Positions 11,123 to 21,140 of a DNA stretch of 64,000 bases are shown piece after piece. Each line of letters starts with the position of its first letter. Position 1 is the first letter of the stretch. The DNA comes from Riptortus pedestris. Lineage: Eukaryota; Arthropoda; Insecta; Hemiptera; Alydidae. The position numbers and the translations under genes are program-made. A model generated the notes under the pieces. That model was given only the letters and a program-made list of their open reading frames with translations, was not told where the DNA came from and did no database searches. The stretch spans positions 14,562,501 through 14,626,500 of the forward strand of contig CM032230.1 of NCBI GenBank assembly GCA_019009955.1, written 5' to 3'.

Positions 11123-11440
11123 CATTCGGCTAATAAGTCTTGGTGGTCTGTGGAGTTTATGCCAATGTCTGGTTTGTCTGCAGTACACTTTGCTAATCTG
11201 TCGATGTCTGTACTTTCCTTAATATTTCTATATTCAGGTAACCATAAAAGACTAACGTGTATGTTACTAGAGTTTAGCCGGTGAAATTGATCAAACATTT
11301 TGATAGCCAAAGGATTTCGCGAGTAAATGTTGTTGTGAGCTTAATGAATCAGTGCACGACGCTATTCCATTTTGGCAGCTTTGGTCTCTTGACAAGGCTA
11401 ATAGGATGGCCTGAAGCTCGGCTGTATAGGAGCTAGATAC
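11123..11440 (-). pseudogene. Jockey-type LINE, RNase H domain fragment
   Basis: Reverse strand reads SSYTAELQAILLALSRD (the Glu of TAELQA is a catalytic position) and CTDSLSSQQ (catalytic Asp) from about 11440 to 11310. After a frame break near 11300 it continues HVSLLWLPEYRNIKESTDIDRLAK and HQDLLAECTK, which joins the C-terminal segment at 10656. The expected WVPGH histidine region reads WLPEY. Domain order and spacing match RNase H of Jockey-type ORF2; the frameshift makes it non-functional. Confidence 0.85.
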
Positions 11441-11442
11441 AG

Positions 11443-11507
11443 GTCTGTTAACGCTCTAGCGTCTCAATTTAGATTTGATCGTTACCAAATTCCATATCAA
11501 AATCTTT

Positions 11508-11578
<71 letters not shown>

Positions 11579-11653
11579 CAAGTTCGTTAATGGTTGAAAT
11601 CGAAGCAGTGGGAAGGGGTTTGAGGGTGGAATTTTGAAAGTTCAAAATACGAT
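11443..11653 (+). mobile_element. HINE middle fragment with displaced (TA)n
   Basis: CTGTTAACGCTCTAGCG through AAATTCCATATC, then a 60-bp (TA)n at 11515-11574 where the normal element has only a short A-rich spacer, then CAAGTTCGTTAATGG and GCAGTGGGAAGGGG. It is the left arm of an inverted dimer with the next copy. Confidence 0.75.
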
Positions 11654-11775
11654 TCCACTGGTCCGATTTCAGCCGTTAACGAACTTGATCTTTCTTTTTA
11701 CATAAAACAACTAAATATCGAATTTGGTAACGATCAAACAAAAATTGCGGACGCGCTAGAGCGGAAAACAGACAA

Positions 11776-11821
<46 letters not shown>

Positions 11822-11945
11822 GAACGGACCTCAATTTTCGACATCTCCTGATCTCGGGTGGGATCGACGGACATTTCAAGAACTGTTTTGAAAATCGCGT
11901 CATGAGTACGGCCTCAATAGCTGATTTCCCTTAAGGAAATCTGCT
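11654..11945 (-). mobile_element. HINE 5' two-thirds, inverted
   Basis: Reverse strand, from TCCACTGGTCCGATTTCAGC to AAGGAAATCTGCT. (TA)n core at 11780-11817. Forms an inverted repeat with the preceding fragment around position 11640-11650. Confidence 0.82.
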
Positions 11946-12202
11946 AAAAAGAATTTTTGTTCATTGATCCCGAAAGGCTTTATTTTCAAATTGTATATAT
12001 AATCATATTGTATATACTTCTCTCTTATTCGTGTAAGCAGATTTTTTTTTAATTTAAGACTATTATATCTCTACTTTTGATTGATATCAGGGGATGGTTA
12101 GAGGGGGCAAAATATAGAAAATTGGTCTAGTCTCCAAACGGACATTTCTTTGAATTAGAGATACAAGGTTGTTTAGACCCTCATTTGCATTTTAGTTTTT
12201 TT

Positions 12203-12946
12203 AGCAGATTTCCCTTTAAGGAAATTACAGCTATTGAGGTTGTACTCATGACGGAATATTCGACATTATTCTTCAAATGTCCCTCCGATCCTACTATTAG
12301 ATGAGACGAAAATGAGGTCCGTTTCAAACTGGATATATATATATATATATATTATATATATAATATATATATATATTATATATTGGTCTGTTACCGCTCA
12401 GCGGTCGCAAGTTTGTTTCAATCCTTACCAAACTCATATTTAAGGCGTTTTATGTAAAAAGAAAGATTCAGTCGTTAACCGCTGAAATCGGACCGCAGTG
12501 GGAGGGGGGGTTATAGGAGGATTTTCAAAATTCGAAATCCTCCGATACTATACGTCGGATCACAAAAAGATTGTATAGAACCAATCTTATGCAAATTAAA
12601 ATTTACCTTATAAAAATGTTCTATACATTAATTCTCTATCTTGAATATTAACCGAGATATTTGCATTTGGTATTCTGGGCGTGTGTCACCCATAGCATGT
12701 TCGGAGTTTCCGACGAGAGCTCTGGCTCCGTCTCCATAACTATCGTCCCCGGAATAGGTTTAGAGTTGGTTAACTGTTTTTTGGGGCTAGAAACTACTGT
12801 GGTTTAAATTACGCCCTAAATAATGTTTTTAGGTTTAGAGATTTTGTTTCTTTACTACTATCAGTTGTTATTAGGCAGATTTCTTCTATTGTAAAACTTC
12901 ACGTGGGAAATCTGCTTAGTTTACGCAGCCCCCTGCGCTGACGGAC
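12203..12946 (+). mobile_element. HINE copy, complete, first of a tandem pair
   Basis: AGCAGATTTCCCTTTAAGG to TGGGAAATCTGCTTAG, ACGCAGCCCCCTGCGC, GACGGAC. (TA)n core 12331-12380. Includes the extra GTTAACTGTTTTTTGGGGC segment also seen at 46.4 kb. Confidence 0.92.
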
Positions 12947-12958
12947 CTTTTGTTTTTT

Positions 12959-13073
12959 AGCAGATTTCTTTCTTAGGGAAATCAGCTATTAGAATCGTAC
13001 TCATGACGCGCATGACGATCCTACCCAGGAGATGACGAAAATGAAGGTCCGTTATCAAAATTATATATATATA

Positions 13074-13112
<39 letters not shown>

Positions 13113-13810
13113 GTCTGTTTACGCACTAGCGGTCGCAATTTCTTGTTTGATCGAACGAAACTCGAATATTTAACCGCTGTATGTAAAAAGGCAGATCAAG
13201 TTCTTTAATGGCTGAAATCGGACCAGAGGGAGGGGGGGTTTAGAGGGGGGATTTAAATAAATTCAACATATCTCCGTTATTATGGCATCGGATCGAAAAA
13301 TTTTATAGAACCAATCTTATTGCAAACATTTACTATAAATATATGTTAATATACATGTGTTCTCTATCTTGAATTATTAACCGAGATATTTGCATTTTTA
13401 TTGAAGTCTGAGGGGGGGGGGGGGGGTGGTCAGGTATAGTTTTCGGATTACGTCGGCCATTTTCGACATTGCTTGGCTCAGGTGGAAGCTTTCTTCTAAA
13501 CCTTACCTGCCGTTTCTAACCTTACCTTAAATGTGTTAATTTGGTGTAATTTATGAAAATAAAGTTCTGTTCATCTGCACCCCCCCCCTTCTTTAGTTCT
13601 TGGACTACTAAAATATGAGTTATAAAAATATAAATTATTCTTACAATTCAGGAGCCGTTTCAGTTGGGAATTTATTTTAATTAACTATTGACCAACAAAG
13701 ATTTCTCATTATCTAATCACGGTGGTATTGTGTTACCAGTATGCAGATTTCCTATTGTAAAACTTCACACGGGAAAACTGCTTAGTTTACGCAGCCCCTG
13801 CGTGACGGAC
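12959..13810 (+). mobile_element. HINE copy, long variant C, second of tandem pair
   Basis: Begins AGCAGATTTCTTTCTTAGGG only 12 T-rich bases after the previous 3' end, and finishes GCAGCCCCTGCGTGACGGAC. (TA)n core 13063-13110. The 3' half carries variant-C sequence (GGTGGAAGCTTTC, CTTGGACTACTAAAAT, AAGATTTCTCATTA, GTATGCAGATTTCC). Confidence 0.9.
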
Positions 13811-14165
13811 TTTTTTTTTTTTGTGTTCATGCATTGGAATAGAGATGTCTTATACCACTTTCAAATTATATATTTTTAGAAGGTCGAAGCATACAATTTA
13901 TTTACTAATCCCACGTTGGTTTTTATTTTTTTTATTTTTCGTACCTATTCATATTAAGTTAAAAAAAAATACTTTTCAACGTACAAAACTTTATTGAGAG
14001 AGGCATTATAGGAAAGAAGCGAAAATCCCCCAACTCAAGGATTGAACTCTGTTCTGGGAACAAGGAAATTGCGAAGGCATTTACTCTCCAGACTTCTTGG
14101 AAATATAATCGTTCCATCTGTCTGGGTTAGCCTTTCTCCTCGTGGCTGGAGGCCTAGCGGTTAAA
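13811..14165. other. No recognised feature
   Basis: AT-rich to mixed composition, no motif or frame of note. Confidence 0.4.
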
Positions 14166-14201
14166 TACCTATGTGTTGAAACGCTTCATTTTTGCGGCTC
14201 T

Positions 14202-14345
14202 AAGAGAGAGAGAGAAGAGAAAAATGTCGATAGAGAGAATAAGAGAGGTAGAGGAAGACGGAGTGTGTGTGTGTGTGTGTATGTGTGTGTGTGTGAGTGC
14301 TGTGTGGTGTGTGTGCGAGAGAGAGAGAGAGAGAGAGAAGAGAAG
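14202..14345 (+). repeat. (GA)n / (GT)n / (GA)n compound microsatellite
   Basis: Purine GA runs at 14204-14250 and 14317-14350 flank a (GT)n run at 14265-14312. Confidence 0.93.
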
Positions 14346-14439
14346 AGAGAGGCTAGAGAGGAACTTCTGTTTAGCGAAATAAGGTTGCAATTTTAATAAT
14401 TGCAGCTAGGGGGTACGGGAACAGGTTTGGTCCCTCTGG

Positions 14440-14634
14440 ACCAGGGAGAGGGAGGGAGAGAGGGAGTGGGAGAGAGAGAGAGAGAGTGGGAGAGAGAGAG
14501 AGAGGGAGACAGGGAGAGAAGCGAGAGAGAGCGGGAAGAGGGAGAGAGAGAGAGAATCAGACGAGAGAAGAGAGAGAGAGTGAGAGAGAGTAAGAGAGAG
14601 AGAAGAGAGAGAGAAAGAGAGAGAGAGAGAGTCG

Positions 14635-14665
<31 letters not shown>

Positions 14666-14725
14666 GAGAGGGTGGGAGGGAGAGAGAGAGAGAGAGGGGC
14701 GAGGGAGAGAGGGAGGGAGAAGAGG

Positions 14726-14766
<41 letters not shown>

Positions 14767-14786
14767 GGAGAGGAGAGAGAGAGAGA

Positions 14787-14857
<71 letters not shown>
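14440..14857 (+). repeat. Very long (GA)n microsatellite
   Basis: About 420 bp of GA with GGGAG and GAAGAG variants; the last 60 bp are pure GA. The charged RE-only frame and its antisense leucine/serine frame are repeat translations. Confidence 0.97.
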
Positions 14858-14858
<1 letters not shown>

Positions 14859-15076
14859 TAAAAATACCTGGCTGGCTAAGAGTTTTCCTATTTCCTTGCA
14901 CCAGCTATACATCGGTGCCCCTTTCCCACGCCCCCTCCCCCGATCTAATAAACACCTATATATTCCAGCCAAAAATAGCAGAGTCTTTTCCAGACCTTCT
15001 CAGCGTGTTGGAGGAAATTCTATGACATCATGGCTGAAGGTCGATCTTAAGCCTAAAATTGATCCATAACCACCGA

Positions 15077-15611
15077 GTCCCTCACGCAGGGGCTGCGTTA
15101 ACTAAGCAGATTTCCCACATAGAGCCATGACACTCTACTAATCTCCTCTACCCTTATATTCTTTATTTCTATGTAAAAATACATGGTATTTAAGCTTCAA
15201 ATAAAGTATTTGAAATAACATAGTATTAATTTTGTTTATTAGCCTCAAGTAGGTGTAGGGACTGAAGGCTGACAACAATATTTATAGTAAACATAATTTG
15301 GATTAATATTGGTTCTATGCAATGTTTCGATCCGACGTATAATAACGGAAATAATTCAAAATATCCATCCACTAAATCCCTTCCTACGGGTCCGATTTCC
15401 GCCATTAACGAACTTGATCTTTACATTTGCATGAAAAACCTATAAGTCGAGTTTACGTCAAACAAAAATTGCGACCGGTGTCGTGCACATTACTTGGAGC
15501 GGACCTCATTTTCGTCAGCTACTGGGTAGGATCGATGGACTTTTGAGGAAATATTTCAAAAATCGCCTCATATGTACTACCTCAATAGCTTTTTTCCCTT
15601 TCTGGAAATTT
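15077..15611 (-). mobile_element. HINE copy, worn, no (TA)n
   Basis: 3' end GTCCCTCACGCAGGGGCTGC at left; 5' blocks at right (CTACTGGGTAGGATCGATGG, CTCAATAGC). Core microsatellite is gone: GCGACCGG is followed directly by GGAGCGGACCTCATTTTCG. Confidence 0.8.
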
Positions 15612-15785
15612 GTTTGCAGGGGCTGCGTAAAGAAAGAAAATTTCCACCAATCCTACATACCAGGGGACGAAAATGAGGTTTAACCAGAACTAAATGTATA
15701 TTTAGTGATTTGGGCTTGCTAGTGGAGGTCCATCATATATATTTCACCTTTTAGCAGATTTCCCTTAAGGTCGAACTCAAATTTT
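15612..15785. mobile_element. Scrambled HINE end fragments
   Basis: 15617-15640 resembles the inverted 3' hairpin end (CAGGGGCTGCGTAAAG), 15645-15680 resembles the plus-strand GACGAAAATGAGG block, and 15756-15785 is a solo plus-strand 5' end (AGCAGATTTCCCTTAAGG). Confidence 0.6.
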
Positions 15786-16400
15786 GGTTTCAGCTATTTA
15801 CTTTAAACACCCTCTTCTAGTCGTTGATTTTCAGTTTGACTAAATCAGTAATTTAACATATTACGCCCAGCTTATATTATAATTCTTATTCATATAGGCT
15901 TCATTCTCCGGGAGAAAAACGTAATGGAATCACGATCCCATATTGCAGAACTTTATTACACTTTTTTGTTACTGATTTTCATCCAAAAATTAATATAGAG
16001 ATGATTATAATACATGAATACCCATTTTGATGTGGTTTTTCCCGGAATGGTTTTCAGTGTTAGAAACCTCAGAGAGCTAGAGATCAATGAACAGTATAGT
16101 TAATCATGAATGGAATAGAGAAAGCTGTATTTATTCCGATTCTAATCAGGAAAGTTTATATAAAAGTTAATATGAGACAAGTGCGTTTCACTTAGCCATA
16201 ACAATTATCTGTGTAAAATAAAACAGCTTATTTATATAATGGGGGAGAGCTAATGAAAATAAGATGATAGGGCGAGGTATAAAAAAAGATAAGAATACAT
16301 TAGTTATGAAGATAAACTAGTTGGCAGAGAAGCCAAGCTCCGGAATTAGAATCACAGCTTATTAATTCCATTGTAAAGGAGCAGACCTATTCCTGACATA
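15786..16400. other. No recognised feature
   Basis: AT-rich; no frame, no shared repeat seen. Confidence 0.4.
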
Positions 16401-16404
16401 CCGC

Positions 16405-16482
16405 CCATCTGCTCTCTCCCTCTCTCCCTCTCCCACTCTCATCTCTCTCTCGTCTCTCTCTCTCTCTCCATCATTCTCTCTC

Positions 16483-16541
<59 letters not shown>

Positions 16542-16749
16542 CCTCCCTTCCCTCTCCTCTCTCTTCTCTCACGTATCTCTCTCTCTCTCTCTCTCTCTCA
16601 TGACAGTCTCCTCGTCCTCTCTCTCTCTCTCTCTCTGTCCGTCTCTCTCTCCTCTCTTGGCTCTCATCTCTCTCTCTCTCTCCCTCTCTCTCTCCCTCTC
16701 TCTCTCTGTCCCTCTCTCTCTCTGTCCCCTCTCTCTCTGCGTCCCCCTC

Positions 16750-16786
<37 letters not shown>

Positions 16787-16870
16787 TCTCCTCTCGCTCT
16801 CTCTCTCCCCCTCTCTCCCCCTCTCTCTCTCCCTCTCTTTCTCCCCCTCCCTCCCTCCCTCACTCTCTCT

Positions 16871-16901
<31 letters not shown>

Positions 16902-16932
16902 CCCTCCCTCCCCCTATCTCTCTCTCTCTCAT
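16405..16932 (+). repeat. Very long (TC)n microsatellite
   Basis: About 530 bp of CT-rich simple sequence with frequent CCCC, GTCC and CATC interruptions, the longest simple-sequence tract in the window. Confidence 0.97.
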
Positions 16933-17029
16933 GGCGCAGTGTACCTAGCAGACAATAATAATTAAAGAAACCTTTTATTTATTGGTTTTTATGCTATCCT
17001 TAAATCACCTCTTTTCTTGAAATTTTTTT

Positions 17030-17300
17030 TCAAATCTCCGACGACCCTATACATGAGATGACGAAAATGTGGTCCATTCAAAGCTATATATGTAAAAACA
17101 TTATTTGTCTGTTAACGCTCTAGAGGTCTCAATTTTGGTTTGATCGTTACCAAATTCCATATTTAAACGTTTTATATATAAGTAAAGATCAAGTGAGTTA
17201 ATGGCTGAAATCGAAATATTGGGTGGGTGGGCGTAGGTCAGTTGAGCGGGAAATTTTTTGAAAGTTCAAAATATCTCTGTTGTTATACGTCCCAACAAAA
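17030..17300 (+). mobile_element. HINE middle fragment
   Basis: CGACCCTATACATGAGATGACG, GTTAACGCTCTAGAGGTC and ATGGCTGAAATCGAAAT blocks in order; ends absent and core reduced to a few bases. Confidence 0.75.
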
Positions 17301-17461
17301 ATTTGCATATAACTAATCTTATTCCAAATATATTGACCTATATATGTAGTGTGAATATTAAACATTGTATTTGTATTGGCTGGAATCAGACCTGGAATAG
17401 TGAGGGTTTAGAGAGAGCAGGGTTTTCGAAAATTCAAAGTATTTCCGTTATAATAAATCAA

Positions 17462-17524
17462 ATCCATCCATCCTACCCAGGAAATGACGTAAATGAGATC
17501 CGTTCAAAATTGTGTATATATATA

Positions 17525-17577
<53 letters not shown>

Positions 17578-18228
17578 CTGTTAACGCTCTAGCGGTCGCA
17601 ATTTTTGTTTGATCGTTATGAAATTCGATATTTAACCGTTTTATGTGAAAAGACAGATCAAGTTCGTTAATGGCTGAAATCGGACTAGAGGGAGGGGGGG
17701 GGGATTTTCGAAATATCTCCGTTATTATGCATCGGATAAAAAACTTGTATATAACCAATCTTATTGCAAATTAACGTTACTATAAATATGGTTATACACA
17801 TTTATTCCCTATCTTGAATATTAACCGAGATATTTGCATTTTTATGAAGTCTATGGGGCATGTGGTGGAGGGGTATGTTCGAATTAGTTTGGCCGTTTCC
17901 GTTAACTGTTCGGCTCAGGTGGAAGCTTCTTCTAACCTTACCTGTAGTTCCTAACCTTACATTACCTTCGTTAATTTGTGAAATTTATGCAAATACGTTC
18001 TGTTCATCCGCCCCCCGCCCTTTTTTTAGTTCTTTTACTACTAAAATATTATATAATATTACAATCAGAAGCCGTTTTAGTCGGGAATTTATTTTAATTA
18101 AATGAAAGATTTCTCATTACCGTTTGCATTTACTTAAGGTGGTGTAGTGATACCAGTATGCAAATTTCTCTAATGCTAAACTTCACATAGGAAATCTGCT
18201 TAGTTTACGCAGCCCCTGCGTGACGGAC
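17462..18228 (+). mobile_element. HINE copy, variant C, 5' truncated
   Basis: Begins inside the CATCCTACCCAGGAAATGACG block, (TA)n core 17514-17572, then standard blocks, variant-C 3' half (GGTGGAAGCTTCTTC, AAGATTTCTCATTACCG) and a complete 3' end TACGCAGCCCCTGCGTGACGGAC. Confidence 0.88.
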
Positions 18229-18339
18229 TTTAATGTTTTTGTAACTCTAGTATTAATCAAATTATTTGTATTTTCTTTTTTTCTGGCGTCAGTATCCCCC
18301 CTCCTCCATTCTAATCGTCAGTTTGATTTGTTATACCAG

Positions 18340-18378
18340 CACGTGGGAAATCTGCTTAGTTTAGGCAGCCCCTGTGCG
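18340..18378 (+). mobile_element. HINE 3' end fragment
   Basis: CACGTGGGAAATCTGCTTAG and TTAGGCAGCCCCTGTGCG, abutting a SINE body. Confidence 0.8.
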
Positions 18379-18497
18379 TTTTAATAAAATCCTTAGTCCC
18401 ACCCTGGCTAGAAAAGGGTGGTAACCTGTAGATAACCCGTCCTAATTAGCCTTAGTTGCAAAAAGTGGACGTGAATAAATAATAATAAGCAAATAAT
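18379..18497 (+). mobile_element. SINE, 5'-truncated
   Basis: Body and tail only: AATAAAATCCTTAGTCCCAC, the CACCCTGGCTAG arm, GATAACCCGTCC and AAAAGTGGACGTG, then AATAAATAATAATAA. Confidence 0.82.
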
Positions 18498-18499
18498 GA

Positions 18500-18665
18500 A
18501 TAATGTTACATTTGTTAACACCTGAAATAGGATAGGGGGAAGGGGGGGGGTTTAGAGTTAGTGAATTTCTTATTGCGAATGTAATGGTCAATAAATGTTG
18601 TTATATTCGCTTTTCTCTAACTTGACATTTACCGAGATATTTGCATTTTTTAGTTTTTAGCATTC
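18500..18665 (+). mobile_element. HINE middle fragment
   Basis: GTTAACACCTGAAATAGG, G-run, and ACCGAGATATTTGCATTTTT followed by TTTTTAGCATTCA. No ends. Confidence 0.65.
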
Positions 18666-19133
18666 AATATCCCCTCCACATTTAGTGATCGTACCTTTAA
18701 AAAGTCCGTCACGCAGGGGCTGCGTAAACTAAGCAGATTTCCCAAGTGAAGTTTTAGAATAGAGAAATTTCACGAGAGCCGAACAGTTACTGAAACGGCC
18801 GAACTAGCTAGCCGGAAACTCACGACTACAACCGAAGTTAGCCGATCTCATCATGTCCTTACGCTCAATAAAACGCAAATATCTCGGTTAATTTCCATAT
18901 ATCTCGGATAATAAATAGAGAATAAATGTATATAGCAATATTTATGGTAAATGTAATTTGCAATAAGATTGGTTCTATACAATTTTTCGATCCGACGTAT
19001 AGTAACTGAGATATGAAAATCCCCCCTGCCATTGGTCCGATTTCAGCCGTTAACGAACTTGATCTTGCTTTTTTTTATAAAACGACTAAACATCGAGTTT
19101 AGTAACAATCAAGGAAAAATTGCGACCGCTAGA

Positions 19134-19390
19134 CAGAGATGGGCAGATTCGTATTCGTAAATTCGAATCCGAATTCGATTCACAGCACCTTAACGTGTCA
19201 AGCCGAATATGAATACATTCGAATTTGGATTCATAGGTGCGAATCCAAATTTCGTATTCGGACTCACACTTGTAAATATGAATCTATTCGAATTCACACT
19301 TTTGAATACGAATGTATTCGTATGGACACGTTAAGGTGCTGTGAATCGAATTCGGATTCGAATTTACGAATACAAATCTGCCCGTCTCTG
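19134..19390. mobile_element. Palindromic hAT-type MITE
   Basis: 257 bp, ends CAGAGATGGGCAGATT and AATCTGCCCGTCTCTG. Perfect 8-bp target duplication CCGCTAGA at 19126-19133 and 19391-19398. The arms stay complementary for at least 65 bp (through AGCACCTTAACGTGTC), and the centre is rich in ATTCGAAT-type words, so nearly the whole element is self-complementary. No coding potential. Confidence 0.93.
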
Positions 19391-19411
19391 CCGCTAGAGC
19401 GTTAACAGGCA

Positions 19412-19428
19412 AATATATATATATATAT

Positions 19429-19507
<79 letters not shown>

Positions 19508-19521
19508 GATATAGATATATA
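19412..19521. repeat. (TA)n plus (GATA)n microsatellite
   Basis: Short TA run then about 20 TAGA units. It replaces the usual pure (TA)n core of the HINE. Confidence 0.96.
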
Positions 19522-19647
19522 ATTTTGAACGGACCTCATTTTCATCATCTACTAGGTAGGATCAATGGGCATTTGTAGATAATTTTTGTAAATCGCGTCA
19601 TGAGTACGACCTCAATAGCTGGTTTCCCTTAAGGGAAATCTGCTAAA

Positions 19648-19800
19648 AATAAGCGTGTATATCATGAACCATCTTATTCCAAGCTTGAATACCAAATATT
19701 GTTTTCATCAGATCTTTACTAGTATAGTACGTTGTGTGTTGGCGTCAGCAATAAATATTTTATTGATCACCGACATCTTTTTATCAGATTGTTAATTAGA
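19648..19800 (+). mobile_element. HINE variant-B internal fragment
   Basis: ATATCATGAACCATCTTATT, CCAAGCTTGAATACC and ATTTTATTGA match 44.40-44.53 kb and part of 60.6 kb. Confidence 0.55.
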
Positions 19801-19849
19801 AATCGTGAGTATATAGTGAGACGAGATTAGTAATGTTTCGAAATCGACT

Positions 19850-19890
19850 AAGGAAATCTGCTTAGTTTACGCAGGCCCTGCGTAACGGAC
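19850..19890 (+). mobile_element. HINE 3' end fragment
   Basis: GGAAATCTGCTTAGTTTACG, then the hairpin with GCAGGCCCTGCG and AACGGAC before TTTTT. Confidence 0.8.
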
Positions 19891-20271
19891 TTTTTAATAT
19901 AGGTGTCGATGGTCTTTGACGCCACACGGAGTGGGATCTCCGCCCATTCCTGATTTAATGTTCCCTTTTACAAGGGCTTACAAAGCCTTCAACTTTCCAA
20001 TTTGCGAGGGATTTATTGGATTTGGCTGAAGGATCCCCTCATTTCATCTTTCTGACTTCATTGAATTAGACTTTCCGTTCGCTCAGAATTCCTTCAGATT
20101 TAGATACACTCCCCACAAACCTCTTCTCCTTCTTCTACGACCAGATCACTTAAATCAATAGAGTCTTCATTATATCGAGAAAATTGCACATATTTTATAC
20201 ATATTTCCCTTAAACTCACGAGGTCTTACTCTATGAGGCGATTTTCAAAATGTCTTTAGAGGCCCATCGAT
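19891..20271. other. No recognised feature
   Basis: Mixed-composition sequence without frame or shared repeat. Confidence 0.4.
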
Positions 20272-20430
20272 TCTATTATTATTACTAACTTCCACTTTGT
20301 GCGACTAACTGGAAAGGTTTATCTACAGGTTACCATCCTTTCTAGCCAAGGTAGGACTAAGGATTTTATTTAATGAGTTCGTAACTAAACAAATTCCTAT
20401 TGCTCAGGCGGGAATAAACCCATCGATTAT
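20272..20430 (-). mobile_element. SINE, head degraded
   Basis: Reverse strand: tail ATTATTATTA at left, then TCCACTTTGTGCGACTAAC, the TACAGGTTACCATCC/CTAGCC arms and CTCAGGCGGGAATAAACCC (degraded box-B region) at right. Confidence 0.78.
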
Positions 20431-20460
20431 TTCTAGATGTTTAAAAACTAAAGTAATCAT

Positions 20461-20756
20461 ATGTATTTACAGAGGGATTATATGAACATCCAAAATATTG
20501 ATATATCGTTGCTGAGGGATTATATGTCTTTACAATGTATTGATATGACTTTAGAGAGGGATTATATGCCTTTACAAAGTATTGATATGACTTTACAGAG
20601 GGATTATATGCCTTTACAAAGTATTGATATGACTTTACAGAGGGATTATATGCCTTTACAAAGTATTGATATGACTTTACAGAGGGATTATATGCCTTTA
20701 CGATGTATTGATATGACTTTACAGAGGGATTATATGCCTTTACAAAAGTATTGAAC
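20461..20756 (+). repeat. 42-bp minisatellite
   Basis: About seven units; the best-preserved read GATTATATGCCTTTACAAAG followed by TATTGATATGACTTTACAGAGG. The unit length is a multiple of three and the unit lacks stops in one frame on each strand, which creates open frames of 97 and 105 codons. These are by-products of the repeat, not recognisable proteins. Confidence 0.95.
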
Positions 20757-21140
20757 ATGACTTTACAGAGAGGATTTATATACTCTTACAGAGGGGATAG
20801 GTATATACTCTTACAGAGGGGATAGGTATATGCTCTTACAGAGGGGATAGGTATATACTCTTACAGAGGGGATAGGTATATGCTCTTACAGAGGGGATAG
20901 GTATATACTCTTACAGAGGGGATAGGTATATGCTCTTACAGGCGGGATAGGTATATGCTCTTACAGGCGGGATAGGTATATGCTCTTACAGAGAGGATAG
21001 ATATATGCTATTACAGAGGGGATAGGTATATACTCTTACAGAGGGGATAGGGATAAGCCTTTACAGAGGGGATAGGTATATGCTCTTACAGAGGGGATAG
21101 GGATAAGCCTTTACAGAGGGGATAGGTATATGCTATCGCA
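20757..21140 (+). repeat. 25-bp minisatellite with 50-bp higher-order period
   Basis: About 15 units of GATAGGTATATGCTCTTACA plus GAGGG. Units with TATACTC and TATATGC alternate through 20790-20940, a two-unit higher-order pattern. Shares the TTACAGAGGG word with the neighbouring 42-bp array, so both probably derive from one ancestral unit. Confidence 0.95.

Larger units (their letters stand above)
18704..19644 (-). mobile_element. HINE copy, complete, hosting a hAT MITE
   Basis: 3' end GTCCGTCACGCAGGGGCTGC at left after AAAAA; 5' end CTTAAGGGAAATCTGCT at right before AAAAAT. Core is TA plus a long GATA/TAGA run (19412-19520). The GCGACCGCTAGAGCG block is split by the hAT element at 19134-19390. 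Confidence 0.93.

Noticed and set aside
20441..20758. 105-codon reverse-strand protein with 14-residue repeats
   Set aside because: It is explained fully by the 42-bp minisatellite.
20461..21140. Possible CRISPR array
   Set aside because: These are direct tandem minisatellite units without unique spacers, in eukaryotic DNA.
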